Part shown: piece after piece, positions 1-11,100 of the stretch | How the letters are laid out: every line of letters starts with the position of its first letter | Numbering within the stretch: the first letter of the stretch is position 1 | NCBI RefSeq assembly: GCF_029867415.1 | Contig: NC_081184.1 | Location: 111,125,476-111,189,475, forward strand | Length of the DNA: 64,000 bases | Direction: 5' to 3' | From: Vicia villosa | Taxonomy: Eukaryota; Streptophyta; Magnoliopsida; Fabales; Fabaceae | Notes under the pieces: generated by a model | What the model saw: the letters and a program-made list of their open reading frames with translations, nothing else | The model's database searches: none | What the model was told of the DNA's origin: nothing | Position numbers and translations under genes: made by a program

Positions 1-449
1 ACATAATGCATGGAATACTCTTGTAATCCACTATCCGATTTACCTCATAGCAAAAATTCATATATGCACAACACATCATAATTCAGGACAACTCAATCAT
101 AAAATAACTTTGCTCAATCAACCCATATTCTCATACATGCAATCACACAACAATTATAATTCACATACTCAATGTATCATATTATTACCACAACTCATAA
201 ACCGCACTCAATACAACGTCAAGACTCGTATGAATCGACATTTACTCTATTAAATAATTTTAAATTATTAGTTTTCATCATCTCAACCCCAACAGTTGTA
301 AAACAATCATTTAAAAGTCAAATAATCAAAATCTGCATTTATACTCTAGACCGAGCACGACTTGAAGCATCAACAGGAAAAAACAGTAACTTTTATATTG
401 AGCATGGTGTTGCGGCTTAATGAAGTTGCGGCACAATAGCATTGAGCAG
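1..449 (-). repeat. LTR-like fragment, unclassified
   Basis: AT-rich DNA without a convincing gene. Read on the minus strand its base composition and short motifs resemble the middle of a gypsy LTR, somewhat like the Del/Tekay LTR that starts at 450, but I find no border, primer-binding site or coding domain. It is probably the older sequence into which the element at 450 inserted. An 82-codon open frame here has no recognisable domain and is taken as chance. Confidence 0.3.
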
Positions 450-2500
450 TGTAACACTCCGATTTTATTTAATATTTAATTTATTAGTTATTGGTTTTTA
501 TTAATTATTATGTGACATGGTGATTAATTTAATTGTGTGTTTTGTGAACATATGTGTTATATATGTGTTGTGTTGGGTTATTGGGTGTGAAAATGATAAA
601 ATTAGAAATTAGGCCTAGTAGTGTGTTAGAAAGAGAAAAGGTGGGGGTAAGAGTTAGTAAGCCCATTAAAAGAATTAAGTTGGTAAGGGTTTAACTAAAA
701 CAAGAAAATAGAAAGTTAGAGAGAGAAGTGAAGGAAAAAGAGGAAAAGAGGAGAAAGAAGAGAAAAGGAGAAGATAAGAGAAGATAAGAAAAGAGAAGAT
801 AAGAGAAGAGGAGAGCCCCTAGAGGAAGATTTCATCTAAGGTAAGGATGGGTTTTTTCATATGGTTAGGGTTATATAATGTATGTGATGGATAGTAACAT
901 GTGTAGGATTTGAGGATTTTCAATTTCTAGTTTTTGACATGTTAGGTTTTGATTTGAATCAATGAAATTGATGATTTAATCATGTTTTGATGTTAGTAAT
1001 TGATGCTATACCATGAATACATGTTAGAATGCTTTTATTTCATGAACTTTGGTTGTTTGAATGGGTTTTATGGTGAAAAATCGTGTGAAACAGAATCTAT
1101 CAGAAGCAGGATTTTTCTGGTTTTTCATGAGCGGACTTAGCACAGTGGGGGGGGGGGGGGGGGCTTAGCATGGTCTAGCATGAAAATTTTTATATTTTTA
1201 TGGACTGAACTATATCATGTATGCTATTTATTTATCAAGAATTATCATGAATTTTTTGGAATTTTGTGAATATGTTTGGATGGCTTTTGAGGCAATTATT
1301 TGTATGAACATAATACTTGAATTTTAGGTATATGTATGTTGTGAATTGAAATTGATTAGGATTATAATTGTTGAGCATTTTTTGCTACATTTTAATTATG
1401 ATGTGTTGAATTGTTGAGTGCTATGAAAGTGTTTTCATGTGTGATTGATAACATCATATATGTATGTTTGTGCAAATGTGAGGTGATTCATATGTGATGA
1501 ATGATTTAATATATGTTTGTATAATTAAGATTTGGAGATGGTCTTGAATTGCATATAATTATTGGTATTTACACATGCATTCATTCGGTAGGAAAGATGC
1601 GATGTTTGTTAGTTTCATGGAAACTAGTGACTTTTCCGAAACCTTGAAGATGAGTTTGAAGCTTAAAGGACAGGCGTATTTTGGTGGTTATCTGTCTGAG
1701 GGATGGACATGGTGATATCTCTATGGATAAGAATTGGTACCACGTGCATATTGCAATGAGTCGCATTGGAGTCATGTGTTGAAGTGAAATGTTATTTTGG
1801 TGTGCTTATGTGACATTTGTGTGAATGGTACTTTAGTGATAATTGTGATTGATTACTTTGTTATCTTTAATCATTGAGCTATGTTGTATATGTAAACATG
1901 CGAACTATGTGAAAAAGTATTGAATACTTGTATGTATGAAAAGTGATGAATTCTATGAATATATGTTGTTATGCATTACTTATTACTATATATTTCTATA
2001 ATGGTATGAATTCTCACCCTTCTGTTGAAATGATGTTTTGTACGACATCGCTTAGGTACCGAAGAGTAGAGGTTCTTGCTTACAAGAATTTAGTCGTGGA
2101 TCTATTCCTTTGTTTATCGTATTTCTAGGTAATGGGTCATGCTCTGGTTATGTAACACGGGGAAACATTTGATTCATGTTGTTTTTTGAGATGTTTGATA
2201 TACTCTCTTTATATTTTGGTGTATTTGAGATTATGAGATGTTTGGCCTTGGTGCCTAATGCTTTTATCCATGACTATCTATTATGAGATTATATAATTGG
2301 TATCATTTTGAACTGATTAATTATTCTGTTGTGATGTGTATATGAAATGTGAATTTAAATGCGTGTTATGAACATGACTAAGTGAATTTTTGTTAATTAT
2401 TTATGTTGGTTTGAAATACATGTGACACCCTCTTTTGATGTGCATACTATTTTAATCTCATTAAGCAATATATTTTTCGTGGGGTTTAGAGGATGTTACA
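450..2500 (+). mobile_element. E5: 5' LTR of a Del/Tekay-like Ty3/gypsy element
   Basis: The LTR opens with TGTAACACTCCGATTTT and closes with GGATGTTACA, giving 2051 bp with TG...CA ends. It is followed directly by a primer-binding-like GTGGTATCAAAGC and, 130 bp on, by the start of a gag gene. The long AT-rich LTR, initiator-Met-type primer site and gag start are typical of Del/Tekay chromoviruses. The five bases before it are AGCAG; the matching right-hand duplication cannot be found because the element is cut off near 2856. A poly-G tract lies inside. Two short open frames within (1581-1775 minus, 1943-2128 plus) look like chance. Confidence 0.7.
1147..1163 (+). repeat. Poly-G tract of 17
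   Basis: An uninterrupted run of 17 G within the E5 LTR, flanked by the similar phrases GGACTTAGCACAGT and CTTAGCATGGTC. Such a run can form a G-quadruplex and is a likely place for length errors in sequencing. Confidence 0.9.
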
Positions 2501-2504
2501 TTAG

Positions 2505-2517
2505 TGGTATCAAAGCA
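2505..2517 (+). other. Primer-binding site of E5
   Basis: GTGGTATCAAAGC follows the LTR end at 2500 by four bases. It resembles the plant initiator-Met primer site TGGTATCAGAGC with one change, as used by many Del/Tekay and copia elements. Confidence 0.6.
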
Positions 2518-2630
2518 TGGTCAGCTAGTTGGCCAGGTTATTAACATGTTTATTTTCCTTTTGTATTCGATTTTTGTTTGTGACATAATCAATATTGTTT
2601 TTCTGATGTATCTTGTTGGTTGTTTAGACG

Positions 2631-2855
2631 ATGGATGCAGGAAGGAATGGTGATGCTATTGTCGAGGCATTGGCGATGTTGGCTGGTGCTATTGGGCGGG
2701 TTTCGACTGCGAATGCTGGTAACATAGAGGAGGATGAGTTCCTTGATTTGGGGAATTTCCGGAGAAATAATCCACCTGTATTTGAGGGAGAGTATGAACC
2801 TGACAAAGCACAAGCATGGCTGAAGGCGATTGAGAAGATCTTTCGGGTTATAAAT
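2631..2855 (+). pseudogene. E5 gag, N-terminal fragment
   Basis: The frame starts at ATG 2631 with MDAGRNGD and continues through an acidic helix to the phrase PPVFEGEY followed by AQAWLKAIEKIFRVI. That is the usual opening of Del/Tekay-type gag before the Retrotrans_gag core. After about 75 codons the frame leaves gag and reads a few unrelated residues into a minisatellite, stopping at 2879. Only the first part of capsid is left, with no zinc knuckle and no pol. It is therefore a truncated remnant; the join is at about 2856. Confidence 0.75.
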
Positions 2856-2859
2856 AAAA

Positions 2860-3870
2860 TCCTAGCAAACATCAGGTAAGACATATGGACAGACATCATA
2901 GAAAGACATGTGAACGAACAAGCAGCGTTACAAAGATCCAAGAAAACATCAGGTAAGACATGTGAACAGGCATCACATATAGGCATGCGAACATGTGAAT
3001 AGGTATCACGAATAAGCATGTGAACATGTGAACAGGTATCACGAATAAGCATGTGAACAGGTATCACGAATAAGCACGGAAGGCATCACAGATGAGTAAG
3101 AAATATATATAACAAGAATACATGCATGGAAAACATGTAACAGGAATACATGTGGAGTGTGTGAACAAGGATCACAAATAGGTAGACATATACGTAACAG
3201 GAATACATGCACGGCAAACTTGTAACATGAATACGTGTGAAATATGTGAACAAGAATCACAAATAAGCATGCGAATAGGAATCACAGATGTAACATTTGA
3301 ACAAGAATCACAAATAAGCATGCGAAGAGGAATCACAAATATAACATATGAACATGAATCACAAATAGATAACATACATGTAATAGGCATACACTCATGG
3401 AAAACATGTAACAGGAATACATGTAGAATGTGTGAACAGGGATCACAAATAAGCATACATACACGTAACAGACATACATGCATGGAAAACATGTAACCGG
3501 AATACATGCGAGGATATGTGAACATGAATCACAAATAAGCATGCGAACAATAATCATAGATAGAATCATGTGAATTGGAATCATAATCAGATAACATACA
3601 CGTAACAGGCATACATGCATGGAAAACATGTAACAAGAATTCATGTCAGATATGTGAAGAGAAATCACAATCATATAACATACATGTAACATGCATACAC
3701 GCATGGGAAACATGTAACATGAATACATGTGTAGTGTGTGAACAGAAATCTCAAATAAAAGGCGAACATGAATCACAAACATAACAGGCGAACATGAATC
3801 GCAAACATAATATATGAATAGGAATCACAACCATAACAGGAAAACAGGAATTGCAAACAAACATGTGAAC
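2860..3870 (+). repeat. Degenerate minisatellite, about 1 kb
   Basis: Diverged tandem copies built from short phrases such as CATGTGAACAGGTATCAC, GAATAAGCATG, ACATGTAACAGGAATACATG and GGAATCACAAATAAG. Unit lengths vary and copies are shuffled, so it is an old higher-order array rather than a clean satellite. The phrase AAACATCAGGTAAGACAT occurs at both about 2868 and 2945. Long open frames on both strands here (for example 3333-3782 minus) are periodic shadows rich in Cys and His and are not genes. Confidence 0.8.
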
Positions 3871-3967
3871 AATAATCACAAACAAGTAAGCATCCAATCG
3901 AGCACCGCTCGTCAAGAAAACAACAAACCATGGTCGGGGAACCAAGGTAGTGACTTGGTAACAGAGG

Positions 3968-4068
3968 GGTGCTTTAGCCAAGGGAATATCAACCGAGGCA
4001 AACAAGCAAAAGAAAGTAAAAAAGGGGAGCTTTAGCCAAGGGAAATAGCATCCGAGGCAAACAAGCTA
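3968..4068 (+). repeat. Two-copy tandem duplication
   Basis: The phrase GGGGTGCTTTAGCCAAGGGA...CCGAGGCAAACAAGC recurs about 55 bp later as GGGGAGCTTTAGCCAAGGGA...CCGAGGCAAACAAGC. A short local duplication in the LTR-like region. Confidence 0.75.
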
Positions 4069-6172
4069 TCATGGTAGGAAAGGGGATCAATTTCTTGTGC
4101 GTACACAAAGCATTAGTGGTGTTCGACGCAAGCTAGACAAAGCATGGGGATCAGAATGCAAGATCCTTTTTCACTTGAAGGACTTGATAACAAGATCGGG
4201 GGACGAGTTCAAATGCCACAACGTGTAACGCACGCTAACTGAACGACTCGATGAAACGGGTGGGGGTCGATTACGAATCCTTTCCACTTGCCTACTAAAG
4301 AGGACTTAATGATGTTGCCTTCGAGGAGGTCTTACGATATTATTGACTCCTACAAGCGCAAAAATAAACACACAAAACAGAGCCTCCTTTGAGGACTTCC
4401 ATTATGCCCGCCAAGTGGCAAGGACTCCCAATCCTACTTCTCATGGCATCAAAAGGAAATAAATGCAGAAATAGGTAAAAAGGATGTGAAACTACAGAAC
4501 GGATAGCAATTTGTAGTAAGCAAGCAAACAAGCAAAGAAACCCAGAGAAATTCGCATAAGCTTGCATCAAGCAACAAACAAAGTTAGATATTTGGTAGAC
4601 AGCATAAGCATCAAGCATCATCAGCGTGAAAATAAATCACGAGTTGGAATGTGCGTCGAACACATCTGAACAATACACCAGCAAGAAAGTCGCAATTCAG
4701 ACAAAGCAACAAACAATATATGTATACGAGTCTCAAAGAGTGAGACAGGGAAAAATCGCATCGGAAGCGAAGTGGTGTCCTACAAATAAAGTGGAACACC
4801 AAGCGAATAACCATCACCGGAAATCCTCTTGAAATTCCATGCACAAGCTAGAAAACAAGTTAGTAATAACAAGCAAATGCAATCGGAAGTTGTGCATTCA
4901 ATTCACAACACTAGTCAAGGCATAAACATGCATAAATGCAACCCGAGCAAGCAACGGAACCATAACTTTGAACATCGGGCAGCCATGAATGACATTATCA
5001 CTTGAAACACACACAAAACCGAACCGGAAACAAGCAAACTCAAGCACAACGGCCCACAATAAACAAGTAAGCATAAGCATGCATCAAATGAAATTCAAAA
5101 TTAAATTACACACTGAAATGAGCCAATTAGCATAAAAATAAAAAATAGGCGTGCCGAAAAGTCGGAGCGGAATCGAACGAAAATCGCATGGTAACCTACA
5201 AACGTGCCAACGGATTCAAAATTTTAAATGGCTCGAATTAATTCGAAGCGGAAGCATGATTTCCGATTCTAGGGCAGTAGCAAAACGCTAAAAAAATGTC
5301 TCGAAAACTTATGAAAATCACATATGGTTGCTTGCAAACGTGCCAACAGACTCGAAAAAGTATACAGTTTGGCCAAATTCTAAGTGGAAATACCATTTCT
5401 AATATCGGGAAGAACTGAAACAAGTGAAAATATCGGTTCGAAAATGCATAAAAACCACACAAATGTCACTAAAAGAGCTTACCAGTTCAAGCTATGTCAT
5501 TACCAAATGCAAACACAGTTAATTCCACAATTAAACCACAACAACGAAAATAGCTTCATGAATCACAAGCAAATTCAACATCCGCAATTTATATGAACAA
5601 TAAAGTTTCCAGAAATTGAATCAAGCATCCATATTATTTAACAAGCAAGATTTGGTTCATGAACAAAAATTAGTAACAAACATCATTCATATGATTAACC
5701 CACTGATACCGAATATGAACACGAATCAACAATCATGAACAAGCTTCTCAAAAATTGGATCAGGCATCCACAATCATCATCAACAAATATTCAACAACTA
5801 TCACCAATTGATATCACATCAAGGTTAATCAACAACAATTCTCAACAACCTCAATTTATGCTTTAAAATTTCATCTAAGCATTTTATCAAACACCTAAGC
5901 TTCAATGATTATATTCAAGAATTCAACATCATAATTATTAACATATTCAATTCAAATTCACAATCAAGTATCAAATTCAACAAGATTCAAGAATTAATTG
6001 AAGAATTATTTACCTAATTACGAATTGGGGAGTTGAAATTGATAGATCTCACGATAAGGAGAAGGTCGGCGAAGAGACAATGCCGATCGGAGCTTCGGAG
6101 AAAGAACTCCAGCACGGTGGCTTTCGACGGTCACGGTGGCGGCCGATGATGACCAGAGAGAGGCTAGTGAGT

Positions 6173-6175
<3 letters not shown>

Positions 6176-6205
<30 letters not shown>
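6176..6205 (+). repeat. (GA)n microsatellite
   Basis: About 14 GA units in an uninterrupted run. On the minus strand it is a CT-rich leader lying downstream of the putative TATA box. Confidence 0.9.
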
Positions 6206-6207
<2 letters not shown>

Positions 6208-6383
6208 CTTAAAATTTTTGATGAATTTTGTTCTTGAAGATGTCGAAGAATTTGGATGAAGTTGTTGTTGTTCTTGATGAAATTCAAAGGAAAAGGTGAG
6301 TTTGATCTTGGAGAGAAAAAGAGAGAATTGAAAAAGTGTTTGTGGGAAAAGTGAGTGAATGAGAGAAAAGTGTGGGAAAATGA

Positions 6384-6393
6384 ATATATAGTG
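6384..6393 (-). promoter_or_regulatory. Putative minus-strand TATA box
   Basis: On the minus strand the sequence reads CACTATATATTCATTTTCCC and is followed by pyrimidine-rich DNA and the CT microsatellite. This fits the promoter of a reversed LTR. No other support. Confidence 0.4.
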
Positions 6394-7048
6394 CTTCCAA
6401 ATTTGAATTTCAAAAAGTGCGCCAAAACGCATTTTTGAGACCCGATTACGAGGAAATGTGTTTCGGTGTGAAATTTGGATTTGAGCCCAACGATAAAATC
6501 GAAGATAACGAAATTTGTGAACTTTTATCGCCAAAACAGACTCAATCCGATAAACAGTGAAGAAATTATGCGCGTTTGAACGGCGAGAATCATCTGGTCA
6601 TCTGAGGCGGAAAACTCAACCGTGCAGAACTTTCGTACGCACCTCTCAAAGAATAAAATAAAACTCGATCTTCCGATTAAAATTTGAACTCGGGGTCTGA
6701 AGAGAAATCGTAGATGACATATTTGCGATAGAATGTCGCGGAAATTGGCTTGATCAAATAAAAATTGAGGGAGTTATGCATTTTTTAATCTTGTCGCACA
6801 TTCCTTGAACTCCATTTCAGCAATTAATTCTCGACGCTTTTGCAATATTTTAGAATTTGTAGCGCATAATTGGCTTTCGGTCCCAACATACAAAATATCA
6901 GGGACATCGAGACGGAATTTGTGTTAAAATTTCAGCCTGAGATGATAAACGGTGCAGGAGTTATGAATTTTTTATCGTCTAGGAAACAACAGTTCATCAC
7001 GCTTTTTCACTGTATACCTGTTACCCTAGGATTTCGACTTGCTAATAA

Positions 7049-7784
7049 TGGTAAGTAGTCTCTAAGATATATGAGATTATTAAATATTCTAAGTCAAAGC
7101 AGTTTGATTAAGAGGCTTTTTTAGTCAAGACTACTGTTCGACTAAAAAAGGCCATCATTGCCATGGGTAGTTCGACTAAAATTGGCAAATTGCCATGTAT
7201 GGTCGACTAAAGTATGCAGAATAACTTAGGCGTTTGTCAAGTATAGTTTTGAAGTCGGAAGATATCAGAGGTTAAAGGCAACAGTTTCAGACGGTTTTCA
7301 ACAGTTTCTAAAAGACGCGTGGAAGTCTCACAGACGAAGATGCTGCATGTCGAGGACACGTGTTGGCTAGTAATTAGTCGACCGTTAGTAGTAGTTATTT
7401 TATTTTTACTATTTAAGCAAGTTTCAGATGAACAGTTTAGGGTCCGCATTTTCTACAAAACACAAGTGAAACTCAAATCTCTGTGCAAAATGAGTAATGA
7501 GTGCTGCTTTGGAATGTATGTATGCGCACCAATTTAATCTATGCAATCATTTACGTTACGTTTTACTTTCAGTGCACATTTACTGCATTTTTGTCGTTTT
7601 CAATTTACTTTAAAGCCTTTAATTTCAGTGTTCTTTACTGTAAAGTTATTGCTACATTTAATACGAATTAGATACACGTAACACAACAAAGAAAGCAATT
7701 AGTCCTGGAACATTCTAGTTGATTCCGCAAAAGTAACCTTTAAAAAGGAAACTAGCGATTGTTTACCATATTTCTGGGTAAACA
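7049..7784 (+). mobile_element. E0: 5' LTR of an older Ty3/gypsy element (left end uncertain)
   Basis: The right end is fairly clear: ...GGTAAACA at 7784, then a primer-binding-like site at 7787 and a gag frame. The left end is a guess based on a TG at 7049 (TGGTAAGTAGTC); no target duplication could be checked. A promoter-like TATTTAAGC occurs near 7408. This element is the host of all insertions to the right. Its gag is interrupted at 8360 and again at 39613, and the rest lies beyond the window. Confidence 0.55.
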
Positions 7785-7786
7785 AA

Positions 7787-7804
7787 TTGGCACGCCCAGT
7801 GGGA
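7787..7804 (+). other. Primer-binding site of E0
   Basis: TTGGCACGCCCAGTGGGA lies two bases after the proposed LTR end. It starts with TGG as expected for the complement of a tRNA CCA end. I could not name the tRNA with confidence. Confidence 0.5.
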
Positions 7805-7880
7805 CTCGTCAATTGCTATTTGTTATTTGTTAGTGTAAAAGTTATGTATGATACTAAGAAGTGGTCGAAAATTAATTATC

Positions 7881-8359
7881 ATGTCTGAAGTTAATGTCAA
7901 TGATTCTGACCTTTCTAGAAATCAAGGAGTTGTTTCACCGGAACAACATCACAAAATGTTGCAAATTCGTCCCCAGTTAGAACAACAAGTACTGGTGGAT
8001 CGACGACAGCAACATTGGTGTCATCACCAATGAATGTACGATCACCGTTTAACCCACTGCGACCGCCGTTTCAAGGGATAATTCCTCCACCAGGTTTTAA
8101 CCCTCAATTTGGAATGCCTACATCACTGATGCAAGGTTTGCACACGAATCCTTCATTATATTCTAACAATATAATGGCAACAAGTACATCAAACCCAGGG
8201 GGTCGACCTATGGGCATGGGTTACATCAACCAGACATTGCCATCTTTAAGCACTACTTCAATGTTGTCAATTCGACAACAGATAGACGAAAGCAACCATG
8301 AAATGGTGAATGCCCTTACTCAACAAATGGGAACTGTCTTTACTACCATGATAAAAAAT
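7881..8359 (+). pseudogene. E0 gag, 5' part, frameshifted and interrupted
   Basis: A frame from ATG 7881 (MSEVNVND) runs to 8033. The likely continuation, rich in Pro, Ser, Thr and Gln, is in another frame that is open from before 8015 to 8359, so a one-base indel lies roughly between 7950 and 8010. The second frame ends exactly at the left border of E1. The same frame resumes at 38802, after the right border and the target duplication. This N-terminal part carries no recognisable catalytic domain; it is the disordered region before the capsid-like core. E0 is a Ty3/gypsy element, probably of the Tat branch judging from the core in the second part. Confidence 0.75.
8355..8359 (+). repeat. Target-site duplication of E1, left copy
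   Basis: AAAAT before the E1 LTR, paired with ACAAT at 38797-38801. Four of five bases agree. Removing the element and one copy keeps the E0 gag frame open, which supports the assignment despite the mismatch. Confidence 0.75.
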
Positions 8360-10871
8360 TGTCATACCCCAGATTTGTCCTACCCTTTCAATTTTATCTG
8401 GCTTAGGCTCATGCATTTCACAGTCTCATGTACATACCTCCCATTAGGTCATTGACATAACTCATGCATTCATTAATCAATAAATCTGGCATTGGGATCA
8501 AGGATCGTGAAGAATTAGGGTTCCTATATTGCTTTGAGGCTCTCACATTCATTCAAAGGATACAAGGGTACTATCTCTCAGGATGTACCAAGTTCGAAGG
8601 ATTAAAGTTATATCCCCCGTGTGTATCAAGAGATTAGAGTTACTTACGCATGGTGTCTGAGATTGTTGTTTCATTTGGGTTCACTAGATTTCGTGTTAAG
8701 GCGTTCCTCTATGCTCAATTATTATCTTCTTCAAGGATTCCTTCGAAGCATTATTGTTATGGGGAGATCGGACTACAAATGCAACAGCATAGGAGAGTGA
8801 AGACTTGTTAGGTGAACCAAGCTTTTTAGGAGGCAAAGTATTCAGGAGTTGAGATTTAACTGTGAGTGTATGGTTGCATCAATCATCATGAGTTATGTCT
8901 CAAATACTCGACTTGATTCATTTCATTACTTGGAGCTACGAGTTCTATGTGGTCTTATGCAAACTTTTGAGCTCTTATCTATACACTTGAATTGATAATG
9001 AAAGGAAAGATGAAAGTTTCACTTCATTTCTCAAAGGTCATGTCATCCTAAATATGGTGCATTACAAAGAAAGTCAATTTGATCTTTTGAAGTTCATAAT
9101 GAGTTTTATTGGTGTTTGACCATGATTAAAATCTATGAGAGGAGTTCCAAATAAAGTTCAAGCTATATGAGATTTGAGTCATTACAAGTCTCATTCGTTA
9201 CATAAGAGAAGTTACAAGAGGAACACAGTTTGACCTAATTCTACTCTTTGACTCCTACTTGGCCATGTCAGCTGATTTGATTCCCTTCGACGCTCCTGCT
9301 TCACCACTAAGATTGGTATTTGGACATTGTGCATCCCATACTTGCATTCAACCCATTCCCTGCATCATTAATATACCAAATAATCACACATCAGTCCGTA
9401 AAATTTCGAGAACAATACAATTCTAGAACAGTCAAATGCCAATCCAATACTAATCCACCACAAATATACAAACGCCATTCTATATCCTAATTTTCTAACA
9501 ACATTCTCAATATCATGTGTCCACACTGACCAGTTCTATTCTCATTCACACATTCAGCTTTAAGCTAACAAATAATTCCTAATAGCTATCCCAATAAACA
9601 GCCCTGCTTCTACAAATTAAAACCTATACAAAAAAACCATTCAAAAATCCACACATTCAAAACATATACTATCCATTCCAATTCAGCACCCATTTAAAAA
9701 CAAATACAAAACCAGCTGCATAAACATAAAATAAGCCAGTTCAAGCCCCATAAACACATACAATACAGTACCACACCAAGACAGTTCAGCATACAACACA
9801 AACCAGTCAAATAAACAAAACATTTCTCTAACCATTTCTCTAACAGCATTTAACTCTGCAAACCATCATCATATCATATACAGCAATTCAAGAAAAATAG
9901 CATTCTAACTCTAAAATCTTAACTTCAAGCTCACCCCGACCCTTATGCCCGACCAACTCTATGTCCTAACCCCTGCCTTATCTTCGCTAACAGAAAAATC
10001 AGCCGGTAATCCTGCAGCATACACACGAAACTAGCTCAGCCCTGTATCTATTAAACCAACAGAAAAAGACAACAGCCCCACATCATGTATCTATACCTAA
10101 AATCAGAATCTTCAACATGAGCTAAGCTATGCACACATCTTCATCACACGGTTAGCTCACAGTTTCGCAACGTCCAAGCCACACACTTCAGAGTTTGACA
10201 TCATGCCAATACCTTCTAGAAAACCTGCGCCAATTCAAATCAAGCAAGCTTATGTTAATTCTGACACAATCAGATACACCGTCTCACATTCAGAACAGAG
10301 CTACAATAAATTCTGCAGTATCCAAACATTAACCAAACTGCAGCCCTGTATATATTCACAAAAGAGAAACCCCCTAACACAGTTCAGTAACCATTTCCCA
10401 CCCTTGTTATTTGTAACTAACAGTTTATCAAACTTCCCAAACCAAGTCATCACTAACATACCATACAACCTCTACATGATTAATAAGGAAATCAAATGAA
10501 ACTTTCAGCATACCTGCAGTAAGATACCTCAAGGATTAACATCCCACCAACACATATTCAAGCGTCTTCAGCTCTCTTCCAAACCGAACTAGCAGCTAGC
10601 AGTTAGCAGAAAAATGAAAATCTGATAAAACATCACCCAAAGAAGAACACAAGCTTTGGAGTTTGTTCTGGTTCTGCACAAAATGAATACACGAGTCACA
10701 ATTCAGCTTCACAAGTTGAAAGTCCAACACAAAAAATCAGAAAACAATTAAACAGGTCATTCAGCTATCTACAACTTAGTCCCACATTCAAGAAAGTGGA
10801 AAAATACCTTGCAAAACTATAATGCTGAGTCCCACATCTAAGGATTCCTAATGATCACCCAATGATTGCCC

Positions 10872-10880
10872 TATAAATAG
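10872..10880 (+). promoter_or_regulatory. TATA box of E1 5' LTR
   Basis: TATAAATAG at 2512 bp from the LTR start; the same offset holds in the 3' LTR (36760). It marks the probable U3/R border. E2 inserted about 220 bp downstream, that is, inside the early transcribed leader. Confidence 0.75.
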
Positions 10881-11095
10881 CCAGCTCCACCCATTCAGAA
10901 GAAGACTTAAGCACTATCAGCTTTCATCATTGTCTCGCTTGCAGACTCTGAAGAAAGAAGTGAAAAGCCTCAGTTCAAACACTCTCACCACCTCCCTCAC
11001 ACTCACCATACGCACATTTCAGAGCTGTTGAAGTTCATCACTAGGACTTCAACAAAGCTTGTGCTAAACCACTCTCTCCCTCACTCGCAACACAC

Positions 11096-11100
11096 AGCAA
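11096..11100 (+). repeat. Target-site duplication of E2, left copy
   Basis: AGCAA, repeated exactly at 20303-20307. The unoccupied site with a single AGCAA is at 36984-36988 in the other E1 LTR. Confidence 0.98.

Larger units (their letters stand above)
3870..7048 (-). repeat. Unclassified LTR-like DNA, probably read on the minus strand
   Basis: No retroelement protein is visible. On the minus strand there is a TATA-like box near 6384-6393, followed by a CT-rich leader, a (CT)n run and a GC-richer stretch with short open frames (6018-6425 and 6049-6534). That order is seen in LTR promoters and U5 leaders. Large parts (4100-6000) are A/C-rich on the plus strand, as in other Ogre and gypsy LTRs in this window. 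I could not find paired borders or a target duplication. It could be one or more broken LTRs. Confidence 0.4.
8360..11100 (+). repeat. E1 5' LTR, first part
   Basis: Starts TGTCATACCCCAGATTTG and matches 34248-36988 nearly base for base. It is cut after AGCAA at 11100 by E2 and resumes at 20303. The A/C-rich stretch 9300-10560 has an open frame (10203-10499) that is identical in the other LTR but has no domain. A TATA box lies at 10872. Confidence 0.97.

Noticed and set aside
3333..3782. 149-codon minus frame rich in Cys, His and Met
   Set aside because: Runs through a degenerate minisatellite; neighbouring frames on both strands are open too, as expected of such repeats.
7049..7053. Firm left border for E0
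   Set aside because: A TG is present but no target duplication or second LTR is available to confirm it, so only a low-confidence border is given.
10203..10499. 98-codon frame, identical at 36091-36387
   Set aside because: Identity is explained by the two copies lying in the two LTRs of E1; Thr/Ser/Asn/Pro-rich, no domain, no codon signal.
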